Origin: Hymenobacter sediminicola
GTDB lineage: Bacteria; Bacteroidota; Bacteroidia; Cytophagales; Hymenobacteraceae
Assembly: GCF_014250515.1 (NCBI RefSeq)
Contig: NZ_CP060202.1
Span: 2,167,001 to 2,231,000 of the forward strand
Direction of reading: 5' to 3'
DNA: 64,000 nucleotides
In this document: positions 43,650 through 52,597 of the stretch, one piece after another
How the letters are laid out: the number at the start of each line of letters is the position of its first letter
Position numbering within the stretch: position 1 is the first letter of the stretch
Program-made: the position numbers and the translations under genes
Notes under the pieces: model-generated
What the model saw: the letters and a program-made list of their open reading frames with translations, nothing else
The model's database searches: none
Told to the model about the DNA's origin: nothing

Positions 43650-45071
43650 ATGAAAAACAACCGCTTACTCTACATATTGCTGGCCGTCATTATCTTGCTG
43701 ATAGGGGGCTACGTGGTGGGCAAGAAACAGGGGTGGTGGGGCAAGCCCACCGGCACAGAAGTAACGGCTGCCAAAGCCGCCACCGTCAACATCGTGGAGA
43801 AGGTGAGTGCCTCGGGCAAAGTGCAGCCCGAAACAGAGGTGAAAATTTCTCCCGACGTGTCGGGCGAGATTATTGAACTGTATGTGCAGGAAGGTGATTC
43901 GGTGAAGAAAGGACAGCTGCTGCTGCGTATCCGCCCCGACAACTACCAGGCCTTGGTTAACCAGCAGAGCGCTGTAGTGAATACCCAGCGCGCCAACGTA
44001 GGCCAGACCCAGGCGCGCCTGCAGCAGCTGGTTGCGAATGCCAAGCAAACAGAGCTGACCTATCGCCGCAATGCCTCGCTCTACAAGCAGAAGGTGATTT
44101 CGCAGGCCGACTTTGAAGCCGCAAAGGCTGCCTACGACGCCTCGCAAGAAGAGCTGAACAGCGCACGCGCCAGCATCCGGGCGGCGCAAAGCAACGTGGC
44201 CAGTGCGCAGGCTTCGCTGGAAGATGCTCGCAAAAACCTCAACAAAACCACTATTTACGCGCCCGTAAGCGGCACCGTAAGCAAGCTGAACGTGGAGAAA
44301 GGCGAGCGGGTGCTGGGTACTTCCCAGATGGCCGGCACCGAAATCATGCGGATTGCCAACCTCAATTCGATGGAGGTACGTGTGAACGTCAACGAAAACG
44401 ACATCATCAATGTGCACCTCGGTGACTCGGTGGAGGTGGAAGTTGACTCGTATGCCAGCAAGGACGAGAAGTTCCGCGGCCTCGTGACCAGCATTGCCAA
44501 CACGGCCAAGGATGCTCTTACGGCAGAAGCCGTAACCGAATTTGAAGTGCGTATCCGGCTGCTGCCCGACTCTTACCGCCACCTGTTGCGCACGGTAAGT
44601 GGCCGCACAGTGGTGCCTTTCCGGCCCGGCATGACGGCTTCCGTTGATATCATCACCGACCGTAAAACTGGTGTGCTGAGCGTGCCGCTTTCCGCCGTAA
44701 CTACCCGCTCCGACAGCGCCATGGCCGCCAGCGGTGCTACTGCCAGCACCGGTCCCCGCGTGCGGGTGGGTGGAGTAGGCGGCAAAGGGCGAAGCGGCGC
44801 AGAAGCTGAAACGACTCCAAAAACCAGCGACGTACAGGAAGTAGTTTTTGTCATTCGCAATGGAAAGGCTGTTATTACGCCGGTTAAAACAGGCATCAGC
44901 GACTTTCAGAACATCGAAATCCTGAGTGGTCTGCAGGCCGGCGACCAGGTAGTAAGTGGCCCGTTCCGGGCTGTAGCCAAAACGCTGAAAGCGAATGAGG
45001 CAGTAGTAATAAAAGATGCCAAGAGCCTCAACAAGGAAGCGCTGAAAGAAGGGCCCGAGGAAAACAAGTAG
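43650..45071 (+). CDS. HlyD/MacA-type periplasmic adaptor protein
   Basis: A 473-residue membrane-fusion protein. One N-terminal anchor (LLYILLAVIILLIGGYVVG), biotinyl-lipoyl-like half-motif around SPDVSGEIIELYVQEGDSVK, an alpha-hairpin coiled coil (about 100-195, with AAQSNVASAQASLEDARKNL), and a beta-barrel domain with VRVNVNENDIINVHLGDSVE. These link an inner-membrane exporter to TolC. The extended insertion GATASTGPRVRVGGVGGKGR near 360-385 is a low-complexity loop. MacB-type ABC exporter genes are absent here, so the pump partner is encoded elsewhere or shared. Confidence 0.93.
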   Translation: MKNNRLLYILLAVIILLIGGYVVGKKQGWWGKPTGTEVTAAKAATVNIVEKVSASGKVQPETEVKISPDVSGEIIELYVQEGDSVKKGQLLLRIRPDNYQALVNQQSAVVNTQRANVGQTQARLQQLVANAKQTELTYRRNASLYKQKVISQADFEAAKAAYDASQEELNSARASIRAAQSNVASAQASLEDARKNLNKTTIYAPVSGTVSKLNVEKGERVLGTSQMAGTEIMRIANLNSMEVRVNVNENDIINVHLGDSVEVEVDSYASKDEKFRGLVTSIANTAKDALTAEAVTEFEVRIRLLPDSYRHLLRTVSGRTVVPFRPGMTASVDIITDRKTGVLSVPLSAVTTRSDSAMAASGATASTGPRVRVGGVGGKGRSGAEAETTPKTSDVQEVVFVIRNGKAVITPVKTGISDFQNIEILSGLQAGDQVVSGPFRAVAKTLKANEAVVIKDAKSLNKEALKEGPEENK

Positions 45072-45125
45072 GCTAGTCCAGACTTCGCAGAAAGCCAGCT
45101 AGGTGGTTTCTGCGCGGCTGACATA

Positions 45126-45170
45126 CGAGAGGTGACCGTTGCGCTCCAACAGTCACCTCTCGTTTTTTTT
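45126..45170 (+). terminator. Intrinsic terminator after the adaptor gene
   Basis: CGAGAGGTGAC ... GTCACCTCTCG, an eleven-base stem and 15-base loop, followed by eight T. Oriented for the efflux genes, separating them from gpsA. Confidence 0.93.
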
Positions 45171-45276
45171 AGCTAAACTGCCCGTTAAAGGCTGAAAATG
45201 CCGTTTCGGCGTGTGCTCTGCTGCCGGGTTTCCAGCGTTTTCGCTTCTTCCGCACCCTCATCTACTCATTCCCACC

Positions 45277-46266
45277 TTGGAAAAAATAGCTATGCTGGGC
45301 GGTGGCTCCTGGGCCACGGCACTCACCAAGATTCTATCCGAAAACGGCGCACGTGTTGGCTGGTGGCTGCGCTCTAAAGACGATGTGCAGCACCTGCGCA
45401 CCACGCGCCACAATCCCCGGTACCTGTCGTCGGTGGCTCATGACCTGACCCGTGTGTTTCCTTCCACCGACCTGGAGGAAGTTGTAAAGGATGCCGACTG
45501 GCTGGTGCTGGGCGTGCCAGCGGCCTTCGTGCAGAGCGTGCTCGATAAGCTGGACCGGGATGCGCTGAAAAACAAACGGGTTATCTCGGCCATTAAAGGC
45601 ATGATTCCGGGCAAAAACGTGCTGGTGACTGACTACGTAGCCGACCGGTTCCGGCTGCCACCTTCGCGGCTGGGCGTAGTAGCCGGGCCCTGCCACGCCG
45701 AGGAAGTGGCGCTGGAAAAACAGAGCTACCTCACCATCGGCTCGCCGGATCCTACGCTGGCCGAAGACTTCTGCCGACTGCTGCGCAACCGCTACGTGAA
45801 GGCTAACCCCGCCGCCGACCTCGACGGCATCGAGTATTTCGCCGTCATGAAGAACATTATTGCCCTGACCAGCGGCATTGCGCATGGCCTCGGCTACGGC
45901 GACAATTTTCAGGCGGTGCTGGTGAGCAATGCGGTGCAGGAAATGCGCCGTTTCGTGCATGCCCTCAACCCCCAGCCCCGCGACCTTTCGGGTTCCGCCT
46001 ACCTCGGCGACCTACTCGTAACGGCGTATTCGCAGTTCTCGCGCAACCGCACCTTCGGCAGCATGGTAGGCCGCGGCTACAGCGTGAAGTCAGCGCAGCT
46101 GGAAATGAACATGATTGCCGAGGGCTACTACGCCGTCAAGAGCATCTACGAAATGAACAAGCGCCTGCAGGTGCCCATGCCGATTACGTCAGCAGCCTAC
46201 CATATTTTGTATGAGAAGATTGCGCCGGCCGTGGAAATTGAGCTGCTGAAGGAGAAATTCAGATAG
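45277..46266 (+). CDS. gpsA: NAD(P)H-dependent glycerol-3-phosphate dehydrogenase
   Basis: A 329-residue cytosolic enzyme reducing dihydroxyacetone phosphate to sn-glycerol-3-phosphate for phospholipid synthesis. The NAD-binding loop AMLGGGSWATALTKIL is at the N-terminus; the catalytic Lys lies in VMKNIIALTSGIAHGLGYGDN, preceded by VVAGPCHAEEVAL. A TTG start at 45277 (giving LEKIAMLGGGSW) is preferred because family members begin with MxKIA at this point; the earlier frame from 45211 adds an unlikely leader. The first ATG (45292) would trim the Rossmann strand. Confidence 0.93.
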   Translation: MEKIAMLGGGSWATALTKILSENGARVGWWLRSKDDVQHLRTTRHNPRYLSSVAHDLTRVFPSTDLEEVVKDADWLVLGVPAAFVQSVLDKLDRDALKNKRVISAIKGMIPGKNVLVTDYVADRFRLPPSRLGVVAGPCHAEEVALEKQSYLTIGSPDPTLAEDFCRLLRNRYVKANPAADLDGIEYFAVMKNIIALTSGIAHGLGYGDNFQAVLVSNAVQEMRRFVHALNPQPRDLSGSAYLGDLLVTAYSQFSRNRTFGSMVGRGYSVKSAQLEMNMIAEGYYAVKSIYEMNKRLQVPMPITSAAYHILYEKIAPAVEIELLKEKFR

Positions 46267-46319
46267 AAGCCTTTTACATTCAACCGCTTCGGGCGGACGC
46301 ATTCCTGAAAACTGACACT

Positions 46320-46727
46320 ATGGGCACCTGGGACTACTACAATTTCGACAACGACTCGGCCGCAGACTTCGCCGAGGAATTTCTGGAAAACCCCAATGAA
46401 GCCGTGCTCTACGAGGCGCTGGCCACGGCGGCAGAGGAAGAAGGCCATCTGGAAGCAGGTGCCGCCAGTGAGGCGCTGGCCGCGGCCGAAATTGTAGCGG
46501 CTATTCTGGGCCGGCCGGCATCGGATATTCCGCCGGGTCTGCTGCCCGCTGTGGCTCACCTCGACGCCGGTGACAGCGAAGATCTGCGCGAACTGGCCGA
46601 AGCCGCCGTGATGGTAGTGTTGGAAAAATCAGAATTGCAGGAGGAATGGGCCGGCCGCAGCGACTACGCCAACTGGCAGAGCCTGCAGCAGAACCTGCTG
46701 GCGCGCCTAAAAGAAGACGACGAATAG
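46320..46727 (+). CDS. DUF4259 protein
   Basis: A 135-residue acidic, mostly helical protein beginning MGTWDYYNFDNDSAADFAEE, the DUF4259 signature (GTWxxxxFDND-A-DF). Middle residues include EALAAAEIVAAILGRP, a family helix, and the C-terminus has EEWAGRSDYANWQSLQQNLL. Function is unknown. It is 53 bases after gpsA and five bases before the transporter gene, so all may be co-transcribed. Confidence 0.88.
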   Translation: MGTWDYYNFDNDSAADFAEEFLENPNEAVLYEALATAAEEEGHLEAGAASEALAAAEIVAAILGRPASDIPPGLLPAVAHLDAGDSEDLRELAEAAVMVVLEKSELQEEWAGRSDYANWQSLQQNLLARLKEDDE

Positions 46728-46732
46728 CGCCG

Positions 46733-47167
46733 ATGAATTGGTTGGTATTGGCGGCCTGCGCCGCGCTTTGCATGGCGCTCTACAACCTGTTCATCAAGGC
46801 TGCGGCCGGGCATGTGCACGAAATGGTGGGCGCCGTTGTGCTGCAGGTGGTAGCGGCGTTGGTAGGAGCGGGGTTGTTGCTGCTGCTGTATCTGCGCGGC
46901 GCATTGCCGCCCGTGCTGGCCACCAGCAGAGGCATTTCGATGGCGGCCCTGGCGGGGCTGTTTATCGGGTTGGCCGAAATTCTGACGTTTGCCGTGTATG
47001 GGAAAGGGGCGCCGGCTTCCGTCGGAACTCCGCTTATTGTGGGCGGGTCGGTGCTGCTCACGGCCGTGCTGGGAATTCTGCTACTGCGTGAGGTGCTCAG
47101 TTGGCCGCAAGCCTTGGGTATGCTGCTGATTGTGGGCGGCATTGCACTGCTGGCCCGGAGCCATTGA
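46733..47167 (+). CDS. EamA-type half-size membrane transporter
   Basis: A 144-residue protein with about five hydrophobic helices (ALCMALYNLFIKAAAG, VVLQVVAALVGAGLLLLLYL, AALAGLFIGLAEILTFAVYG, PLIVGGSVLLTAVLGILLLR, ALGMLLIVGGIALLAR). It corresponds to one of the two EamA repeats of DMT-superfamily transporters and probably dimerises. The start at 46733 (MNWLVLAA) is fixed by the DUF4259 stop five bases earlier. Substrate unknown. Confidence 0.85.
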   Translation: MNWLVLAACAALCMALYNLFIKAAAGHVHEMVGAVVLQVVAALVGAGLLLLLYLRGALPPVLATSRGISMAALAGLFIGLAEILTFAVYGKGAPASVGTPLIVGGSVLLTAVLGILLLREVLSWPQALGMLLIVGGIALLARSH

Positions 47168-47182
47168 CTGCGGGTGACTTGG

Positions 47183-48916
47183 TTAGCGAACAGGCTGTGG
47201 TATGTTGGTACGGCCGTAAATTACTGTCAGAGCGTCTTCATAGACGGGAGAGTAAGCTGAGGCAGCCCACGGAGGCAGTGTAGCGCCGCGTTCCAGTACT
47301 ACGAAGTCATACGTCACATCAGGATCTGCTGTGGTTTGGAGCAGGATATTCCGGTTTTCCAGCAGGGCGTAATGATGCATGAACAACTCGTGCCAGGGAG
47401 ACGCCAGAAACACCCGCTGGGCTCCCCAACCCGTAAGCCATTCATATGAAGACTCGATTTGCTGCTGGCGCTGCTGCTCTGCCCGCAAGGAAGGTAGCTG
47501 GCGCCACTGGATGTAGCCCGCATAGCCCCCGATAATGAGCAGCATAACGGCTAACTGCGCGCTGGTCGGCACTCGGCCTAACTGTAGCGCCTTGGTACCC
47601 GCCAGCCCCAATAAAATACTGCTGAAGCATGCCGCAAACAGCAGTACCCGCTCCGGTACCAACACCTGCTGTAATGCCATCAACACAACCGGTACAAGTA
47701 ATAGCAACGCTGTAAGGGCTACGATGGGCCGCAGGAGCGGCTGCCGCCACCACAGCAGAGGTACTGCTACGCCTATAGTACCTACGGCCGCCAATCCAAG
47801 GTTTTCGCCTCCAGCCAGGGTATCGGCTAGTACGTGCAGGTAGCCGGTGTAGTGTGGCCAGAAGATGGCCGCTGACAAGCGCGCCACATAATGGTTGCCG
47901 AGCAGCTGCGGAAGCCCCGAAACCACGATGATAGGCGAGTACAGCAGTACTGCGGTGGTGCCAATAGCAGCGGTGGCGAATGCCAGCCGGCCGACATCCA
48001 GCCAGCGCCGTTGGTTGATGAAGCCTAGTAAGAGCCCCGCGCCCAGCGCCACCAGCGGATACACGAACGTGGGAATGGTATACAGCCCCAGAATGCCAGT
48101 TCCGATAAAAACGACCCACGCAAGCCGACGGCCGGCCGGTTGCCGCCACAGTGCTAACGCTGCGAAAAACGCGGCCAGCAAGAGAGCCAACTGCAGAAAA
48201 TAGCCGCGGCCTGCCACCGCATAGTACAGGCCCAATGGAGAAAAGCCAAACAAGCCAATCCCTAGCGTGGCGCCCCTGAAACCGATAGAACGCGTGAGAA
48301 GCAGGTACGCAACACCAGTGCTTGCGGTAGCTGCCAGTAGCGTTGGCAGCCGCATCACGAGGTGTAAGTTGGTGCTGAGCAAGCTAAAGGGCCAGCAGAG
48401 GAAATTGAATAGCAGGTGGTTGTTGGGAATCGGATAGAAGCTACTGATTGCAACCGGACCTTCGTGAATAAAATAGTCGAAGGACGCTGCCTCGTCGGTG
48501 CTGATGGGATATACCACCAGATACCAGAGGCGCAGTAGTGTCAGGACAAGTAATAAGAAGCTTCCTGCCAGCGTGTCCGTGCGACTAAGCGCCTGCAGCT
48601 GGAGGCGTAAGCCGGTTCCTGTCTGCCTGATTTCTAATAGAAGTTTCTGCCATTCCTGCCGCAGTAGCCCGTTTCGCCGAAGAACCAGTAGCAGGCCGCC
48701 GCTCACCAATGCCACGCCTGTTAGTGCCGCCCGCAGTGCCATGTAGCGCGCCGGAGTAAGAGCCAGTCGCAGATGATGGTAGCTGCCTTCATGGTAGGTG
48801 ATGCTGCCCAGGGCCTGCACTTGTTGATAGGGAGTCAGCCCGAAAATTAGCAGTAGAAACAGACTGCTCAGGAGCAGGCAAAGTAGACTCACTGCCAGCA
48901 GTGCTCGGAAAGGCAT
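47183..48916 (-). CDS. GT-C-type membrane glycosyltransferase (PMT/ArnT-like)
   Basis: A 577-residue multi-pass membrane protein with around eleven hydrophobic helices. After the first helices comes a conserved acidic loop, YPISTDEAASFDYFIHEGP, typical of the catalytic Asp-Glu loop of GT-C enzymes, then NNHLLFNFLCWPFSLL and LMRLPTLLAATASTGVAYLL. Such enzymes transfer sugars from polyprenyl-phosphate donors to lipids, glycans or proteins. The last ~60 residues form a small soluble tail ending VIYGRTNIPQPVR. Donor and acceptor are unknown. Confidence 0.85.
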   Translation of the reverse strand: MPFRALLAVSLLCLLLSSLFLLLIFGLTPYQQVQALGSITYHEGSYHHLRLALTPARYMALRAALTGVALVSGGLLLVLRRNGLLRQEWQKLLLEIRQTGTGLRLQLQALSRTDTLAGSFLLLVLTLLRLWYLVVYPISTDEAASFDYFIHEGPVAISSFYPIPNNHLLFNFLCWPFSLLSTNLHLVMRLPTLLAATASTGVAYLLLTRSIGFRGATLGIGLFGFSPLGLYYAVAGRGYFLQLALLLAAFFAALALWRQPAGRRLAWVVFIGTGILGLYTIPTFVYPLVALGAGLLLGFINQRRWLDVGRLAFATAAIGTTAVLLYSPIIVVSGLPQLLGNHYVARLSAAIFWPHYTGYLHVLADTLAGGENLGLAAVGTIGVAVPLLWWRQPLLRPIVALTALLLLVPVVLMALQQVLVPERVLLFAACFSSILLGLAGTKALQLGRVPTSAQLAVMLLIIGGYAGYIQWRQLPSLRAEQQRQQQIESSYEWLTGWGAQRVFLASPWHELFMHHYALLENRNILLQTTADPDVTYDFVVLERGATLPPWAASAYSPVYEDALTVIYGRTNIPQPVR

Positions 48917-48947
48917 AAAGGCGGATGTGTAATGCGGAAACGGTAGA

Positions 48948-49532
48948 CTACTGTGGCAGTAGGTGCTGGCCGGTCAGCAGGCCCAGCTCTTCCCACACGC
49001 GGTGTACTGGCAGGCCCATAACGTTGAAATAAGAGCCTTCCAGCCGGGTTACCGCGACCATGCCAATCCAGTCTTGCGCGCCATAGGCACCTGCCTTATC
49101 CAGTGGTTTATACTGCTGAACGTAGAATCTTATTTCTGAGTCAGATAAACTGCGAAAATGTACCCGTGTCTGCTCTGAAAAAATGACCTGCCGACCGTCG
49201 CCGGCCAGCAGGCACACCCCGGTAAACACGTCGTGGGCTTGCCCCTGCAGGTTGCTCAGCATCCGAATAGCTTCGGCCTCGTCGGCAGGCTTGTTAAGCA
49301 CTTCCTCTCCTAGGCAGACAATGGTATCGGCCGTCAATAGCACCTCATCGGGGGCCAGGGTTGTTCGGTAAGCGGCGGCTTTGTGCGCCGCCAGATATTC
49401 GGCTACTTCCGCCCGGCGCAGATGCTCCGGATACGATTCATCCACTTCCTGCAGCCGCACAGTGTACTGCAGCCCTAGGTCGGAGAGTAGCTGCCGGCGG
49501 CGCGGTGAGTTGGAGGCCAGCACGAGTTTCAT
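48948..49532 (-). CDS. maf: Maf-like nucleotide pyrophosphatase
   Basis: A 194-residue cytosolic house-cleaning pyrophosphatase that hydrolyses non-canonical or pyrimidine nucleoside triphosphates. Motifs: LASNSPRRRQLL at the N-terminus, VDESYP, AAHKAAAY, ADTIVCLGEEVLNKP, and GAYGAQDWIGMVAVTRLEGSYFN split in two. The ATG at 49532 (MKLVLASNSP) is preferred to a TTG four codons upstream. dTTP/UTP versus m7GTP preference cannot be set by eye. Confidence 0.95.
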   Translation of the reverse strand: MKLVLASNSPRRRQLLSDLGLQYTVRLQEVDESYPEHLRRAEVAEYLAAHKAAAYRTTLAPDEVLLTADTIVCLGEEVLNKPADEAEAIRMLSNLQGQAHDVFTGVCLLAGDGRQVIFSEQTRVHFRSLSDSEIRFYVQQYKPLDKAGAYGAQDWIGMVAVTRLEGSYFNVMGLPVHRVWEELGLLTGQHLLPQ

Positions 49533-49583
49533 CTTGTCAGGCAATAGGGTGGTTGATAGTAAAGGAGAGGCTGTCTGCTTGGT

Positions 49584-50903
49584 TTAGCGCACAAACTCTT
49601 TCAGAAACGGGTGAGCGGTTTCCTCCGCCCGAACGCTGCTGAAAAGGAAGCCTCCAATGGTTTTGGGGTAGAAGAACGTGGATTTGGGTGGCATCACGGC
49701 TCCGGAATGGCATACCCGCTCCACCTCGTCCATGGTCACTTCATTGGTAATGAAAGCGGCATGGGCTTCGCCGTGGTCGACGCGCTGCAGGCACTCGGAG
49801 AAGTTGCGCACGTAGGCTACCCCCGGCCATTGGCGTTGCGCATCGGGCCCGGCAATGCCCAGCACCTTTTCCAGCACGAAAAAGTGTAGCACGGTCAGAT
49901 CCAAGGCCTTTACTTCGGGGGTCGTGTGCCAGCTCAGCTGCTCGTGCACTTCGGGGCGCAGACGGATTTTATAGGCCTGTCCATCCTGCAAGTACAGCCC
50001 AAATGCCCATTGCTTGCCTGCTATCAACTCGGGGAGGTCGTAGGGGTCTTCCTTGGGCAGCACTGTAAAATACGGTTCCAGCCGGGCCAGGAATTCGGCA
50101 TCGGTCAGGTCCTGAGGCAGTTCCAGCAGCAGACGGTGCGTGGGAAGAATGCGCAGGTCGTCAGCGGCCGCATTGGTCAGGTACATGAGGTGGAAATTCC
50201 AGCCTTCGTGGCCGGTAGCTTCTGGCTCAGCCGCCAAGCGGGCCTGCCGGTACGCTAAAGACCCTTCGTAGCGGTGGTGTCCATCGGCCAGAATTACCTG
50301 CCGCGAATCCAGCACCTGCTGAAACCGCCGGATAACGGCCGCGTCCTGAATCACGGCCAGTACGTCGCGGGCTCCCTGGTAATCTTCCTCTGTCTGGTAG
50401 AGCGGGGTTCGGATGGCTTCATCGAGGTAGTGCTCCAGTTCAAAATCGTCGTCGCGGTAGAGGCCATGCGTTGCACTGGTCTGGAATTCGGTGCGGGCCA
50501 GCAACTCGGCCCGGTCGTTAACGGCGGCGGGCAACGTGTTTTCGTGGCGCAGCACTACCTCCTCGGCCCAGTCGTAGGCCCGGATATGGCACATAAAGCC
50601 TTTGCGGCAATACTCACGGGTACTGCCTGACAGCCGGAAATACTGGTAATAGGCGTAGATGCCTGGTAGTTCATCTTGGCGTAGTACGCCGCTTTCCTGC
50701 CATTCCTTCAGCCGGTGCAGTGCTTCACCCGCCGGGTCGTCGCCGCGGGGCACCGAAAGATGAATGCTATTGAGCGGGTTGCGGTAGAGTGCTTCCCGCT
50801 GCCGCGCCGATACCACATCAAACAGGGGAGATACGTACTCGTCTATGTGCTGGCCCAGTGTTGGGTTGTAGCGCCAGCCGCGTAAGGGTTGAATTTCAGC
50901 CAA
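49584..50903 (-). CDS. DUF1015 family protein
   Basis: A 439-residue protein with the DUF1015 architecture, related to SerK-type free serine kinases. It starts MAEIQPLRGWRYNPTLGQHI, and conserved blocks are SPLFDVVSARQREALY, NSIHLSVPRGDD, ILADGHHRYEGSLAYR with the Gly-His-His motif, and FLFSSVRAEETAHPFLKEF near the end. In archaea and some bacteria this family phosphorylates serine with ADP or ATP; activity here is not established. It is directly upstream of maf in the same direction. Confidence 0.9.
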   Translation of the reverse strand: MAEIQPLRGWRYNPTLGQHIDEYVSPLFDVVSARQREALYRNPLNSIHLSVPRGDDPAGEALHRLKEWQESGVLRQDELPGIYAYYQYFRLSGSTREYCRKGFMCHIRAYDWAEEVVLRHENTLPAAVNDRAELLARTEFQTSATHGLYRDDDFELEHYLDEAIRTPLYQTEEDYQGARDVLAVIQDAAVIRRFQQVLDSRQVILADGHHRYEGSLAYRQARLAAEPEATGHEGWNFHLMYLTNAAADDLRILPTHRLLLELPQDLTDAEFLARLEPYFTVLPKEDPYDLPELIAGKQWAFGLYLQDGQAYKIRLRPEVHEQLSWHTTPEVKALDLTVLHFFVLEKVLGIAGPDAQRQWPGVAYVRNFSECLQRVDHGEAHAAFITNEVTMDEVERVCHSGAVMPPKSTFFYPKTIGGFLFSSVRAEETAHPFLKEFVR

Positions 50904-50996
50904 ATCTTTTCTCAGATGAGATAATGAAGGGATACAGAAGCAAGCAGGAGAGTAACAACGATAGGAAACGCTTCGGTCTCCAGTTACTTTCTCTCC

Positions 50997-51647
50997 TTAG
51001 GGGGCCAGCCGGCTCAGGCGCCACGTTTCGCCTTCCAGCTCATACACTATTCGGTCGTGGAGGCGGCTGGGGCGGCCCTGCCAGAACTCCACACGGTGCG
51101 GCCGCAGAATGTAGCCGCCCCAATGTTCCGGCCGAGGCAATGGGTCCTGGTCGCCAAACCGGTCGAGCATGGCTGTTTCCTGCTGCTCCAGCTCGTGGCG
51201 GCTTGCTATCTTCTGGCTCTGCGGCGAAGCCCAGGCCCCAATCTGGCTGGCCCGGGGACGGCTCTGGAAGTACTCATCAGACAGAGCGGCCGGGGCTTTT
51301 TCCACGCGGCCTTCTACCCGTACCTGGCGCTCAAGGCCCGGCCAGAAGAAAGTGAGAGCAGCCAGCGGCCGGGCGGCTAGTTCGTGGCCCTTGCGCGACT
51401 CGTAGTTGGTGTAGAACAGGAAGCCGGCCTCATCGGGTAGGCCTTTCAGCAGTACCACGCGGGCTGAGGGCTGGCCCGTTTCACTGGTAGTGGCCAGGGT
51501 CATGGCCGTTGGCTCCTCCAATTGGGCCTGCAGTGCCTCATCAAGCCAGAGCCGGAACTGTGGTACCGCTGCCGGCAGCACGTCGGTTTCGGAAAGAGTG
51601 CGTTGTGCGTAGGTCTTGCGCAGGTCAGCTAGATGCGGGTCTATCAT
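50997..51647 (-). CDS. pdxH: Pyridoxine/pyridoxamine 5'-phosphate oxidase
   Basis: A 216-residue FMN enzyme oxidising PNP or PMP to pyridoxal 5'-phosphate. Family motifs: MTLATTSETGQPSARVVLLKG near 45-67, GFLFYTNYESRKGHELAARP, the FMN-binding VEGRVEKAPAALSDEYFQSR, and C-terminal GGYILRPHRVEFWQGRPSRLHDR in parts. The start MIDPHLADLRKTYAQ fits. Divergent from YqgE across a 314-base spacer. Confidence 0.95.
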   Translation of the reverse strand: MIDPHLADLRKTYAQRTLSETDVLPAAVPQFRLWLDEALQAQLEEPTAMTLATTSETGQPSARVVLLKGLPDEAGFLFYTNYESRKGHELAARPLAALTFFWPGLERQVRVEGRVEKAPAALSDEYFQSRPRASQIGAWASPQSQKIASRHELEQQETAMLDRFGDQDPLPRPEHWGGYILRPHRVEFWQGRPSRLHDRIVYELEGETWRLSRLAP

Positions 51648-51961
51648 CGGAGGCTACTAGTTAGAATTCAACGCAGTTGCCGCTTTGTACCGGGAGTAGT
51701 TGCCAGAACGGCTCGGGGCGGACATTTTTCTGCGACTGTTGATGGTGGTGAATAGCGCTGCAAGGTAGCATAATGCCGGCATGCGGGAACCTGGGCTACC
51801 TGCTCTGACGTAAACCAACCGGGTGCCTGCCGGTTCGCTACTAGCTGCGCTGGTTGCGTGGTGTGTGGGGCCCATTGGCGTATGCCTGCCACCTGTGCGG
51901 CACTCCCGGTGTCTCTTTAATAGTGCCGGCTTTTCTCCTTCACTGCAACTGCTCTATTGCC
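51648..51961. other. Divergent intergenic region
   Basis: Between pdxH and the YqgE gene. No convincing gene, RNA or strong hairpin is seen; it presumably holds the two divergent promoters. Confidence 0.5.
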
Positions 51962-52528
51962 ATGCCCCAGCTTCGCTCCAGCAGCCTCCTGATTTCTCAG
52001 CCTTTTCTTGGCGACCCTAATTTTGAACGGACCGTAGTCCTGGTCTGCCGCCACGATGATGAAGACGGTACGTTTGGGCTGGTTCTGAACCGGGCTTCCA
52101 GCCTGCGCCTGGGCGACGTGCTACAGCTGCCGGGTGGTGACGACACAAGCCTGGCCCAACAGCCGCTGTTGTTAGGCGGCCCCGTACAGCCCGATACGCT
52201 GCATTACCTGCACCAGCGGCCCGATATTCCTGAGGCCATTGCGCTGGGCCAAGACGTGTACTGGGGCGGCGACTTTCAGGTGCTGCTGGGGCTGCTGCTC
52301 AGCGGCGAGCTGGCACCCGAAGCGGTACGCTTTTATGCGGGTTATTCGGGCTGGACTGCCGGTCAGCTGGCCACTGAAGTAGGGGAAAATGTTTGGATTG
52401 TGCATCCGAATGCTGCCGGGAAAGTCTTTACTTTGGACAATGATGCCTTCTGGCAGGCTATTCTGCGCGAGAAGGGCGGCCGGTACCGTGCCCTGTCCAA
52501 TTACCCGCTGGACCCGCGTCTGAACTAA
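51962..52528 (+). CDS. YqgE/AlgH family protein
   Basis: A 188-residue protein starting MPQLRSSSLLISQPFLGDPN, the UPF0301 signature, followed by FERTVVLVCRHDDEDGTFGL and VLNRASSLRLGDVL. GGPVQPDTLHYLHQ and FYAGYSGWTAGQLATEVGEN are the other conserved blocks. E. coli YqgE and Pseudomonas AlgH belong here; function is unclear. Start at 51962 fixed by the family N-terminus. Confidence 0.93.
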   Translation: MPQLRSSSLLISQPFLGDPNFERTVVLVCRHDDEDGTFGLVLNRASSLRLGDVLQLPGGDDTSLAQQPLLLGGPVQPDTLHYLHQRPDIPEAIALGQDVYWGGDFQVLLGLLLSGELAPEAVRFYAGYSGWTAGQLATEVGENVWIVHPNAAGKVFTLDNDAFWQAILREKGGRYRALSNYPLDPRLN

Positions 52529-52597
52529 CCTGTTTTCTTCCTCCGTCGCCTGTTGCCGCGCTACTCGGGCACCGGCCAGGCCATACCATCTGAACTT

